Assembly (NCBI RefSeq): GCF_019320115.1 | Contig: NC_089598.1 | Location: 83,472,059-83,536,058 of the forward strand | DNA length: 64,000 nucleotides | Direction of reading: 5' to 3' | Origin: Miscanthus floridulus | Taxonomy: Eukaryota; Streptophyta; Magnoliopsida; Poales; Poaceae | Part shown: piece after piece, positions 1 to 9,381 of the stretch | How the letters are laid out: each line of letters starts with the position of its first letter | How positions within the stretch are numbered: position 1 is the first letter of the stretch | Translations under genes and position numbers: made by a program | Notes under the pieces: model-generated | What the model saw: the letters and a program-made list of their open reading frames with translations, nothing else | Database searches by the model: none | What the model was told of the DNA's origin: nothing

Positions 1-714
1 CCTCCGCCACCACCACCTCCGATGACCCATGCGGAGATGATGGAGGAGATGTTGGCTGCTCAGCATGAGTCAGCCCGTCCCTTGGAGGAGCTAGCCTAGG
101 CGATTGGTGGCTTCACCCGTGGGGGCTATAGAGGCAATGGAGAGAGCAGGGGTGGTGCTCGCTGTCCCAAGGGGCCCTGTTCTTACTAGGATTTCTTGAA
201 GATGCACCCACCCATGTTCACGCCAACTGCTGAGCCTCTAGATGTAGAGCATTGGCTTCGTATTCTAGAGCAGAAGTTTTAGCTGCTCACTGTGACTGAA
301 GAACAGAAGGTGCGCTTTGTAGCACAACAGTTGTCGGGTTCTGCCATTGCATGGTGGGACACATTCAATGCCATGCAGCCAGTGGATCATCGTGTGACTT
401 GGCAAGAGTTTACCACCGCTTTTAGAGAGTAGTACATTCCTGCTGGTGTGCTGAACAGGAAGTTGATGGAGTTCCTGGACCTAAAGCATGGGAGCATGTC
501 TGTGATGGACTATGTGAACAAGTTCAACCATTTGACACAGTATGTTGGGACCCACGTCAATACTAATGAGAAGAAGATGGATCATTTCTATCATGACCTC
601 TCTTGCAGTCTGTAGAAGGAGCTGTACACAGGGGACTATTAGACTTTTGGTGCTATGATGAATGCTGCTATTGCCATGGAAGGACTTCAGCATGACTCTC
701 AGGCTGAGTGGAAG
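1..714 (+). pseudogene. Gag polyprotein, N-terminal and middle part (Tekay-type), broken
   Basis: This is the gag capsid region of the left chromovirus; the start lies outside the window. Readable segments include MHPPMFTPTAEPLDVEHWLR near 202-260, AQQLSGSAIAWWD near 320-360 and YVNKFNHLTQY near 511-545, all typical of plant Ty3/gypsy capsid. Six in-frame stops are all TAG (in cctaggcg, tactag, ttttag, gagtag, ctgtag, tattag), mostly where related gags have glutamine. The frame is cut at 714 by the insertion and resumes at 5598 after the TSD. Gag would form the virus-like particle that packages the element RNA; this copy is dead. Confidence 0.85.
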
Positions 715-1517
715 TGATGAGGACATCGCCACGCTGGACACACTGACGCCATGGTCTTCTCCAAGTTGCAATTCGTTCCCAACTCAGCTGCCACGTCACC
801 CTCGGATTCAGCAGACACGTCGTCACTGTTTCGGTCATAACTTCCTCATACGACATCGAAACGGGCCGTTCTTGGATGCGTTGGAAAGGGGACGACGACG
901 CTGTCGTTTTGGATCTGGTCCCAGCTACAGAAGGTCCGTGGATCATTCTGTGTGACCATGGCAAGGTGCTGTGTCACCTATTTGGGCCAACTTGGCCATG
1001 TATCGTGTCGGGCCTTAAGCCCAAGTTGTGGGCGCCCAACCCCTGGCCGTCCCCAACCCTAGGTCGAGTCTTAGACTATAAACACAGCCGCCGCCGCTAC
1101 TACTCAATTGGGTTTTGTTTAGAGTTTAGTTTTCCATTGAGAAACTGAATCGTTCATTGTAACTGTGGTGACAAATCCTTTTACAGTGATCCAGGGCCCC
1201 CGTTCTTGATCTTCTCCACTGTGTCGATTAGTCCTTTGGAACCGAGTTCTTGAACCCTCTATTGATATTCGCGACATTCATATTTGCAATTTCAGATTGC
1301 GTGTTTTACCTTCTTGCTTGTGCTCTTCGATTCGCTTGCAGGAAAAGCCTTCTTGGTGAGGTCAATCAAGTTGTGCTTGGTTGATAACCAACGGAGCAGT
1401 GGTGTAACGGTTGCAGGGTTCGAATCGCGTCTGATTTGAAGCTGGATCGCCAACGTCGAGATCTCCACAAATCGAACTTACCGGCTACCTCTTGGAAGAT
1501 CGGGCCTGTTCTCATCA
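715..1517 (+). repeat. 5' LTR of the gag-protease element
   Basis: Direct repeat of 4790-5592. It starts TGATGAGGAC and ends CTGTTCTCATCA, with a 7-bp inverted repeat at its ends. It contains the promoter (TATA box at 1077-1083) and the transcript leader start. Confidence 0.96.
1077..1083 (+). promoter_or_regulatory. TATA box of the 5' LTR
   Basis: TATAAAC in the context agacTATAAACACAGCC, about 362 bp into the LTR and preceded by a GC-rich stretch. This is the expected position for the U3/R core promoter. The same box is in the 3' LTR at 5152-5158. Confidence 0.65.
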
Positions 1518-1519
1518 AT

Positions 1520-1529
1520 TGGTATCAGA
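1520..1529 (+). other. Primer-binding site (initiator tRNA-Met)
   Basis: TGGTATCAGA begins two bases after the CA end of the 5' LTR. It matches the complement of the 3' end of plant initiator tRNA-Met, the usual primer of chromoviruses. Confidence 0.8.
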
Positions 1530-2807
1530 TATTTCAGGTTTACGGCGAGCTATAATCTCGTTTGCCTTAGATTCATATTTGTTCATTACCTAGAGTCCAC
1601 AAAAAGCCCAAAAATATTTCAATTTCCGCTGTCCTATCGCCCTTTGTGCCTTTGCAATTTCGTTTCAGATTCATATTGTTGAGTTTGTGTCCGTGGTCGA
1701 GTCTTGTTGCTGGTTTAGGATTGTGTTCGTGGTCGTAGTTCAATCGCCCGTTGCTGTGATTTTGTTTTCCACCGCTATCCCATCCACCGTTCCCACACAA
1801 CAAGTCGAAGCCACCACATTACTCGACTTGCCCCGCTAGCCGCCTTGTGTAACTTCTCGCCGCCGCGCAAACCCTAGATAGGTTGCCAGCCGCTCTTATT
1901 TTGCCTGCATCGCAGCCCTCCTTACATCATCAGGAGAATACCTACTGCTATGATCGGTGTTAGAGTTTAGGGACGTTTTGCCCTAACTGCCGCCGCCGTG
2001 TTGTGCCTCCCGGCAAACATACCTTGAGATACCTTCGGTAAAACAGGCATAACTTTTCGCTCGTTTATCAGAAAAATCTGAAATTTTTTGTGCAGCTTCT
2101 TGACACCATTTGGACTCGACCCAAACTCGGCTTCGCCCTATTTGGTTTCATCAAAATTGCCAAAAAAATTCGGGAAAATAAAGAAAAAAAATTGTCAAAG
2201 TTTTTGCACGCTTTTCAGAGAACGTGCTGAATTTCTGTAGACCACATCCCACCTCAGTTGTAGGTGCCAATTTTTGTGGTTGCATCTTTTGTGATCCTTG
2301 TTCAGAGAAAAGTATAAAAAAATAGTAAGAATTTTTTTTTTGTTTCCTACTAGTGCCTTTTGGAAAAATCCGGGGAAAAATTCAGGAAAAAGGCGAAATC
2401 CGGGCTATTTGCTTGTTCCGTGAGTTCTTTCGATCGTCCTTTGTTTTCACCTTGTTGCGCTACGTCTCGTCACGTCTTAGCCAGCACCTGTGACTTGTAC
2501 TTTGGATCCAGATTGAACAATCGTTACTCTGCACTCGTTAATTGCTAATCCTTGCTGTCATATTGTGTGCCTACCCATAGCTCCACATATTCTTCTGTCA
2601 GCACAGGTTCATCTTGCAACTGTTACCCACGCTCGACAACAGATTGCTTCGCCACTTTGGTTTTGCTCCTGTTTGGCGTTGGTAAGAATACAGGCAAGAC
2701 GGTGGTAAGCCGCTTGTGATTTTGCATTCCACTTTCACCACCACCACTTGTTTCCTTTTAGTTGATAGGGATAATACTTTGGTGTTGTCTTTTTCTATCT
2801 TCTAACC
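1530..2807 (+). other. Untranslated leader of the gag-protease element
   Basis: A 1.28-kb stretch between the PBS and gag with no credible gene. It is T-rich with several A/T runs (2160-2200, 2320-2345). This is the expected place for packaging and dimerisation signals, but none can be pointed to by eye. Short open frames here have no recognisable product. Confidence 0.6.
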
Positions 2808-5030
2808 ATGGCAGGAACTCCGACGGACTTCAATGAGTGCGTGTCCAAGGGCGAGCTTGCAACATTCATGATTGAACAACGCAATCTTATGACCGAGCTG
2901 ACGCGCAACGTGAACAATCTGGTCACCCGCATTGAACAGCTTGAGCAACGCCCTCCGCCTTATCGTGCTGATGATGAAGATGCGGATGCTTTTGGTGATG
3001 AAGATGCGTATGCTGACGGTGGTGCCCGTCGCCGCCTCAACTTCAATCGTCGCGGCATGGGAGGTAATAATCATGGTAATAATGATCCTTTTGCTAAAAT
3101 TAAATTTAGTCTACCTCCTTTTGCTGGTAATGTTGACCCAGAGGCATATTTAGATTGGGAGCTTGCTGTTCAACAAAAATTTGATTCTCATAATGTTCCT
3201 CCTAAGCATAGAGTTAGACTTGCTACTAGTGAGTTTACTAATTTTGCTTTGTTCTGGTGGAGTGATCTTTGCAATGCTAATAATGCTGCTGCTGTGCCTC
3301 AAACTTGGAATGTTTTAAAGCAACGTATGAAATCTCGTTTTGTTCCTCCTTATTACCAACGTGATTTACGTTTGAAACTACAAACTTTAAAACAAGGTGA
3401 TAAAGGAGTGGAAGCATACTATCAAGAATTGCTTATTGGCTTAGCACGTTGTGGTATAAATGAAGATGATGATGATGCTAGTGCTAGATTTTTTGGTGGT
3501 TTAAACCATGATATACAGAACATACTTGATTACAAAGAATGGCGCAATTTTTCCCAATTGTATCATCTTGCTATTAAGGCAGAACGAGAAGTACAGGGAC
3601 GCAAACAACACCAGCCTTTCAGGTCTAACAATGGGAGGAATTTTCAGCAGCGTTCCGAGCCGGAGACGCCCAAGCTTCCTGTTGCACCACAGCCATCTAC
3701 ACCTCCATTTTCTTCCGAGGTACGTAAATTGTCTAATGTGCAGTTTCCACAGCTGAAGAAAGGTGGAACTCCGGGTGCTTCTACTAGCTTCTCCTCGTCT
3801 AGCTCTAAAATCATTTGCCACCGATGCAAAGGCATGGGACATGTCATGAAGGAGTGCCCCAGTCGTCGTGCTTTCATTGCTACCGAGGATGGATATGTAA
3901 GTGCTAGTGATGTTGAAGATGATTTAGCCCTTGCTGCTAACATTGATGCAGATCCCACCGAGGGCGATCAAGACAAGGAGACCATCACCATTGACTCCAT
4001 GGCTGCTGCCGCGGACTACCCTAGCCTTCTTGTGCAGCGTGTGTTGAGTACACATGTGGGTCATGAAGAAGAGATGAAGATCCAACGCCACAATTTGTTC
4101 CACATGTATCTCATTGTGCAGGGTTGTCGTGTTCTCACTATCATTGATAGCGGGAGTTGCAACAACTTGGTGAGTTCAGATTTGGTTGACAAGCTTGGCT
4201 TGACCACACGACAACATTCGTATCCATATAAACTTCAATGGTTCAATAATAGTGGTAAGACTAAGGTAACTAAATCAGCACGCATTAGCTTTTTCACAGG
4301 CTCTTATCATGATACTGCTGATTTTGATGTTGTCCCTATGCAAGCTTGTTCCATTTTGTTAGGTCGCCCATGGGAATTTGATAATGATGCTTTACACCAT
4401 GGTAGAACTAATACATACACTATCATACATAAGGACAAGAAAATTACATTGCTGCCTTTGTCTCCTACGGATATTATTAAACATGCTAATGAGATAAAAA
4501 ATAAACCTCCAACAGACATTGCTAAAAATAATGGGATTAAGTTAAAAGGAGGTGCTTTTCTTGCTACAACTCCTGCTACTGCTGAGTTATGTGATAATCC
4601 TGATGCACCATGTTATACTATGTTTTGTCAACCTTTTATGTCTGGTGCATTGCCTGCTGTCACTAACCTTTTGCAGGAGTTCACTGATGATGGGATGGAG
4701 TCGAGGACGACTCCAATTCTACAAGGAGGGGATGATGAGGACATCGCCAAGATGGAGTCGAGGACGACTCCAATTCGAGAAGGGGAGGATGATGAGGACA
4801 TCGCCACGCTGGACACACTGACGCCATGGTCTTCTCCAAGTTGCAATTCGTTCCCAACTCAGCTGCCACGTCACCCTCGGATTCAGCAGACACGTCGTCA
4901 CTGTTTTGGTCATAACTTCCTCATACGACATCGAAACGGGCCGTTCTTGGATGCGTTGGAAAGGGGACGACGACGCCGTCGTTTTGGATCTGGTCCCAGC
5001 TACAGAAGGTCCGTGGATCATTCTGTGTGA
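2808..5030 (+). CDS. Gag-protease polyprotein, 740 aa, running into the 3' LTR
   Basis: An uninterrupted frame from ATG 2808 to TGA 5028-5030. Domains: gag capsid at about residues 90-270 (KIKFSLPPFAGNVDPEAYLD, NVLKQRMKSRFVPPYYQRDL); CCHC zinc knuckle CHRCKGMGHVMKEC near residue 339; retroviral-type aspartic protease with IIDSGSCNNL near 446-455 and the ILLGRPWEFD flap/end motif. Right after protease, at LPAVTNLLQEF, where RT would start in full-length relatives, the frame jumps to an integrase-tail-like segment (MESRTTPI..EGEDDED, twice) and then continues 241 bases into U3. I infer a precise in-frame loss of RT-RNase H-integrase. Being open at about 1.4% LTR divergence, it may be maintained by selection or simply be young. 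Gag would assemble particles in the cytoplasm; pol must come in trans. Confidence 0.93.
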   Translation: MAGTPTDFNECVSKGELATFMIEQRNLMTELTRNVNNLVTRIEQLEQRPPPYRADDEDADAFGDEDAYADGGARRRLNFNRRGMGGNNHGNNDPFAKIKFSLPPFAGNVDPEAYLDWELAVQQKFDSHNVPPKHRVRLATSEFTNFALFWWSDLCNANNAAAVPQTWNVLKQRMKSRFVPPYYQRDLRLKLQTLKQGDKGVEAYYQELLIGLARCGINEDDDDASARFFGGLNHDIQNILDYKEWRNFSQLYHLAIKAEREVQGRKQHQPFRSNNGRNFQQRSEPETPKLPVAPQPSTPPFSSEVRKLSNVQFPQLKKGGTPGASTSFSSSSSKIICHRCKGMGHVMKECPSRRAFIATEDGYVSASDVEDDLALAANIDADPTEGDQDKETITIDSMAAAADYPSLLVQRVLSTHVGHEEEMKIQRHNLFHMYLIVQGCRVLTIIDSGSCNNLVSSDLVDKLGLTTRQHSYPYKLQWFNNSGKTKVTKSARISFFTGSYHDTADFDVVPMQACSILLGRPWEFDNDALHHGRTNTYTIIHKDKKITLLPLSPTDIIKHANEIKNKPPTDIAKNNGIKLKGGAFLATTPATAELCDNPDAPCYTMFCQPFMSGALPAVTNLLQEFTDDGMESRTTPILQGGDDEDIAKMESRTTPIREGEDDEDIATLDTLTPWSSPSCNSFPTQLPRHPRIQQTRRHCFGHNFLIRHRNGPFLDALERGRRRRRFGSGPSYRRSVDHSV
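4694..4807 (+). repeat. 57-bp tandem duplication of polypurine tract plus LTR start
   Basis: Two copies (4694-4750 and 4751-4807) each contain the palindrome GAGTCGAGGACGACTC, a purine-rich run (aaggagggga or gagaaggggagga) and TGATGAGGACATCGCCA. The second TGATGAG (4790) is the true 3' LTR start; the first (4733) is a decoy 57 bp upstream. The duplication keeps frame (19 codons). Confidence 0.9.
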
Positions 5031-5592
5031 CCATGGCAAGGTGCTGTGTCACCTATTTGGGCCAACTTGGCCATGTATCGTGTCGGGCCTTAAGCCCAAG
5101 TTGTGGGCGCCCAACCCCTGGCCGTCCCCAACCCTAGGTTGAGTCTTAGACTATAAACACAGCCGCCGCCGCTGCTACTCAATTGGGTTTTGTTTAGAGT
5201 TTAGTTTTCCATTGAGAAACTGAATCGTTCATTGTAACTGTGGTGACAAATCCTTTTACAGTGATCCAGGGCCCCCGTTCTTGATCTTCTCCACTGTGTC
5301 GATTAGTCCTTTGGAACCGAGTTCTTGAACCCTCTATTGATATTCGTGACATTCATATTTGCAATTTCAGATTGCGTGTTTTACCTTCTTGCTTGTGCTC
5401 TTCGATTCGCTTGCAGGAAAAGCCTTCTTGGCGAGGTCAATCAAGTTGTGCTTGGTTGATAACCAACGGAGCAGTGGTGTAACGGTTGCAGGGTTCGAAT
5501 CACGTCTGATTTGAAGCCGGATCGCCAACGTCGAGATCTCCACAAATCGAACTTACTGGCTACCTCTCGGAAGATTGGGCCTGTTCTCATCA
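4790..5592 (+). repeat. 3' LTR of the gag-protease element
   Basis: 803 bp, the copy of 715-1517, followed by the TSD GGAAG (5593-5597). The differences from the 5' LTR that I can see (for example gctg/gccg, tcgg/ttgg, cgcg/cgtg, cgcg/cacg) are C/T or G/A transitions, mostly at CG. The first 241 bases are also the end of the gag-protease frame. Confidence 0.96.
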
Positions 5593-5597
5593 GGAAG

Positions 5598-8500
5598 CGC
5601 AAGCGAGTGATTACTAAAACTTCTAGTCACCCCAAGGCTTAGAAGGTACAGGTTGTTAGGTGGGTACCCTATTAGTCTCTGTGTGGACAGTCATTCCGTC
5701 AGCCTCAGAAGACTTACTAGGCACCTCCCACTCAGTACCATGCACCTACTTAGCAGGTGCAACAACAGCCTTAGGGATAGTAGGTTCCGCCTCGTTAGGG
5801 GCAGGGGAACAAGCCAAGTGCTTGTTTCAAGTTGGTAAGGAAGGCCACTATGCTCGTTAGTGTCCACAGAACTAGCCTGCGCAGTCTTCCCAACCTTCAG
5901 CCAACTCCCGTCTGGTCAAGAGGATGATTATCAAGAAGAAGGTGTCCATAAGCCGCTCTGGACAAGTCAACTACATTGAGGCTGAGGAGATTTTGTAGAA
6001 TGAACCTAGGATGGTTAGTATGTTTACCATTGATTCCTACCCAGCATATGTGTTGTTTGATTCTGGTGCATCACATTCATTCATGGGCATGGGGTTTACA
6101 CAGAGGCACAATATATCTCTTATGGCTATTCCTATTGCTTATAGAATCAGTGTTCCGGGTGCGCAGTTGTGCATTAATACTTGAACGGACATAGTTGGAT
6201 TAGTGCTAGCCACTCACACTTATCACCTCTAGTTCATGGTGCTGCCTAGGCAAGGCATAGATGCAATTCTAGGCATGAACTGGTTGCGAGTTTATGGGGT
6301 AGTCTTGGACCTTAAGCAGAGAGTTGTTGAGTTATGGTTTCCTTTTTCTGAGGATAGGATGTCTCTTCTTATGCCCTTAGATCTAGCCTTACCAGTTGCT
6401 GCTCATGTTGAAGCATATCCTGATCTAGCCTCTATTCCTATGGTTTGGGAGTTTCTAGATGTCTTCCCTGAAGATCTACCTACGTTGCCACCGGATAGGG
6501 ATATGGAGTTTTCCATTGAGTTAGAACCTAGCACTGCTCCTATATCATGGTGTCCCTACCACATGGCTCCTAAAGAACTAGCTGAAATGAAGAAGTAGTT
6601 AGAGGAATTATTAGAGAATGGATTTATCTATCCTAGTTCTTCACCATGGGGTTGTCTAGCTATTTTTGTGAAGAAGAAAGACGGTACTCTATGGATGTGT
6701 GTGGATTACTGCCCTTTCAATACGGTAACCATTAAGAACAAGTATTCTTTGTCTCGTATTGATACTTTGTTCGATCAGTTGGCTGGTGCCAAGGTGTTTT
6801 CAAAGATTGATCTTCGTTCTGGGTATCATCAAATTAAGATCCGGCCACAAGATATACAAAGACAACTTTCTCTACTAGGTATGGGCTGTATGAATACCTA
6901 GTCATGTCCTTTGGTCTCACTAATGCTCCTGCATTCTTCATGTATCTCATGAATTCAGTCTTTATGCCAAAGTTGGATAAGTTTGTACTGGTGTTCTTTG
7001 ATGATATTTTGATATACTCCAAGAACAAGGAAGAGCATGCCCAACATCTTTGGATAGTACTAACTGGATTAAGGGAACACAAGCTGTATGCCAAATTCAG
7101 CAAGTGTGAGTTTTGGTTAGATCGAGTGCAGTTTTTGGGACATGTTCTGACACCTGAAGGTATCTCTGTAGACCCAAGCAAGGTGCAAGATGTGTTAAAT
7201 TGGAAGTCTCCCAAGTCAGTGCATCAGATCCATCAGTTCCTTGGTCTTGCTGGTTATTATCGGTGCTTCATTCCTAGCTTCTCCATAATAGCTCAACCAA
7301 TGGCCAAGTTGCTCTAGAAAGATGTCAAATTTGTATGGAGTCTGGCTTATGAAGAAGCTTTTCAAGCCCTGAAGGAATTTCTTACCTCTGCTCCTGTTCT
7401 TGCCCAACCAGATATTGACAAGCCATTTGATGTGTATTGTGATGCCTCAAGGACTGGATTGGGATGCGTGCTTATGTAGGATGGACGTGTGATAGCTTAT
7501 GCTTCATGCTAGCTGAAAAAGCACGAGGTGAATTATCCCACCCATGATTTAGAGCTGGCTGCTATGGTGCACACTCTAAAAATTTGGAGGCATTATTTGT
7601 TGCGAAATAAAGTGTATATTTGTATGAATCACAAGAGCTTCAAATATATTTTCACTCAGTCTGAGATGAACATGAGGCAACAAAGATGGTTGGATCTAAT
7701 CAAGGATTATAATTTACAGGTTCATTACCATCCTAGAAAAGCTAATGTGGTAGCTGATGTTTTGAGCTAGAAGTCATATCAAGTTGAAGAAGCACCCTTG
7801 TTTCTCAACCATGCTGAGGTGGTAGCTCATATTGCTCTAGTCTCGGATTTACTTGAGCAAATTATTATAGAGCAAAGGTAAGATGTTTCAAAAATTCTGC
7901 ATATCAAGAAGTTAATTGCTAAAGGGCGTGGTCCTCATTTCAGTGTTGATGATCAAGGTGTAGTGAAGTTCAAGAACCGATTGGTTGTTCCGTCAAGTGA
8001 GGAGCTTAGAAGAAAGATTTTGGATGAAGCTCACAATTCCAAGTTATCCATTCACCTAGGAAGTAACAAGATGTACCATGATTTGCACCACTTGTATTAG
8101 TGGTCAAATATGAAGCAGGATATCACCAAGTACATCTAGGAATGTGACACTTGTTGAAGAGTTAAGGCAGACCATATGCATACACCAAGATTTTTGTAGC
8201 CCTTGCCTATCCTTGTTTGGAAATGGGAGGATATTTCCATGGACTTTGTTGTGGGTTTACCCTGCACGTCCAAGGGGTATGACTCTATTTGGGTCACTAT
8301 GGACCATCTCACTAAGTCCGCTCATTTTCTCCTGGTAGATACCAGATATTCAGCCAAGAAGTATGCCAAGTTGTATTTTGACCGGATTGTGATCCTGCAT
8401 GGAGTTCCTCTTACTATCGTCTTTGATAGAGGGTCAGTCTTTGTCTCTTGTTTTTGGGAGCAGCTCCAGGAATGTCTTGGTACTGGTCTCCTCAGAAGTT

Positions 8501-9290
8501 CAGCTTATCATCCGTAAACTGAGGGCCAAACAGAAAGGGTAAATTAGGTACTTGAGGATATGTTGAGAGCTTGTGCCATTTCTTTTCCTGAAAAGTGGGA
8601 CAAATGCTTGACTCTAGCTGAGTTTTCTTATAACAATAGTTATCAAGAAAGCATTCAAATGGCACCATTCGAGGCTTTGTATGGCAAGAAATGTAGAACA
8701 CCTCTTAACTAGGTTGAAGTGGGAGACCGTGGTTATTTTGGACCTGATTTTGTCAAGGAAGTTCGAGAGCAAGTTAGCATTATTTAGATCCATTAGAAGG
8801 CAGCTCAAAGTCATCAGAAAACTTATGCGGACAAGCGAAGAAGGCCCTTGCAAATTGAAGTTGGAGACCATGTGTATTTAAAGGCATCTCTCATGAGAGG
8901 TGTGCATCGATTTGGTGTTCGTGGGAAGCTAGCCCCTCACTATGTTGGACCTTACAAAATTTTGGCCCGGTGTGGTTCTGCTGCCTATCGTATCTAGGTC
9001 CCAGATATTTTGTCAGGTGTGCATAATATCTTCCATGTTTCCCAAATAAAGAAATGTTTGCGGGTCCGCGATGAAGCTATGAAAATTGAAGGACTTCCCC
9101 TCTAGCCCAACTTGTCTTATATTGAGCATCCTGTCAAGATCTTAGATGAAAAAGAAAGAGTGACTAGAAACAATATGGTGAAGTTTTATAAAGTTCTGTG
9201 GCAAAATCACTCGGAGGATGAAGCAACATGGGAGCAAGAAAGCTATATCTTGAAGCATTATCCCCACCTTCTATCTAGTTCACCGAGGTA
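5598..9290 (+). pseudogene. Pol polyprotein (protease-RT-RNase H-integrase-chromodomain), broken
   Basis: This continues the Tekay-type frame after the insertion. It has a Q-rich linker whose Gln codons have largely become TAG (5735-5805) and a decayed zinc knuckle (GKEGHYAR, about 5838-5860). Protease follows (VLFDSGASHSF near 6050, DAILGMNWL near 6260), then RT (MCVDY near 6697, [10 protein letters not shown] near 6808, catalytic FFDDILIYS near 6990-7020) with a frameshift near 6860-6900. RNase H has VYCDASRTGLGCVLM and THDLELAA. Integrase follows (ISMDFVVGLP, DRGSVF, TEGQTERV), with a chromodomain at about 9130-9270 (MVKFYKVLWQNHSEDEATWE). Most stops are TAG, with only two TAA and two TGA. 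The catalytic RT aspartates survive, but the product cannot be made. Chromodomains direct integration to heterochromatin marks. Confidence 0.9.
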
Positions 9291-9367
9291 ATTGTTTAAA
9301 TCAGAATTTATTTCTTATCTCTTTTTCCACACTAGGCACATGAAATCTTGGGATGAGATTTTTGTTT

Positions 9368-9381
9368 AAGGAGGGTAGATT
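9368..9381 (+). other. Polypurine tract of the Tekay-type element
   Basis: AAGGAGGGTAGATT lies immediately before the TGTAACACC start of the 3' LTR. It is the expected plus-strand primer site. Confidence 0.75.

Larger units (their letters stand above)
715..5592 (+). mobile_element. Non-autonomous gag-protease LTR retrotransposon (TR-GAG-like), complete, TSD GGAAG
   Basis: A complete 4878-bp element inserted in the gag of the Tekay-type host. Both LTRs are 803 bp (715-1517 and 4790-5592) with perfect ends TGATGAG..CTCATCA. The TSD GGAAG is at 710-714 and 5593-5597. A PBS matching initiator tRNA-Met follows the 5' LTR, and a purine tract precedes the 3' LTR. The only long frame is gag-protease (2808-5030); RT, RNase H and integrase are missing, so it must borrow them from a related chromovirus. 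By eye the LTRs differ at about 11 sites, all transitions. At the usual grass LTR rate (1.3e-8 per site per year) that gives about half a million years, as a rough estimate. Confidence 0.96.

Noticed and set aside
1518..1530. tRNA gene
   Set aside because: Only the short complement of a tRNA 3' end is present here and at the other primer sites; no cloverleaf can be drawn.
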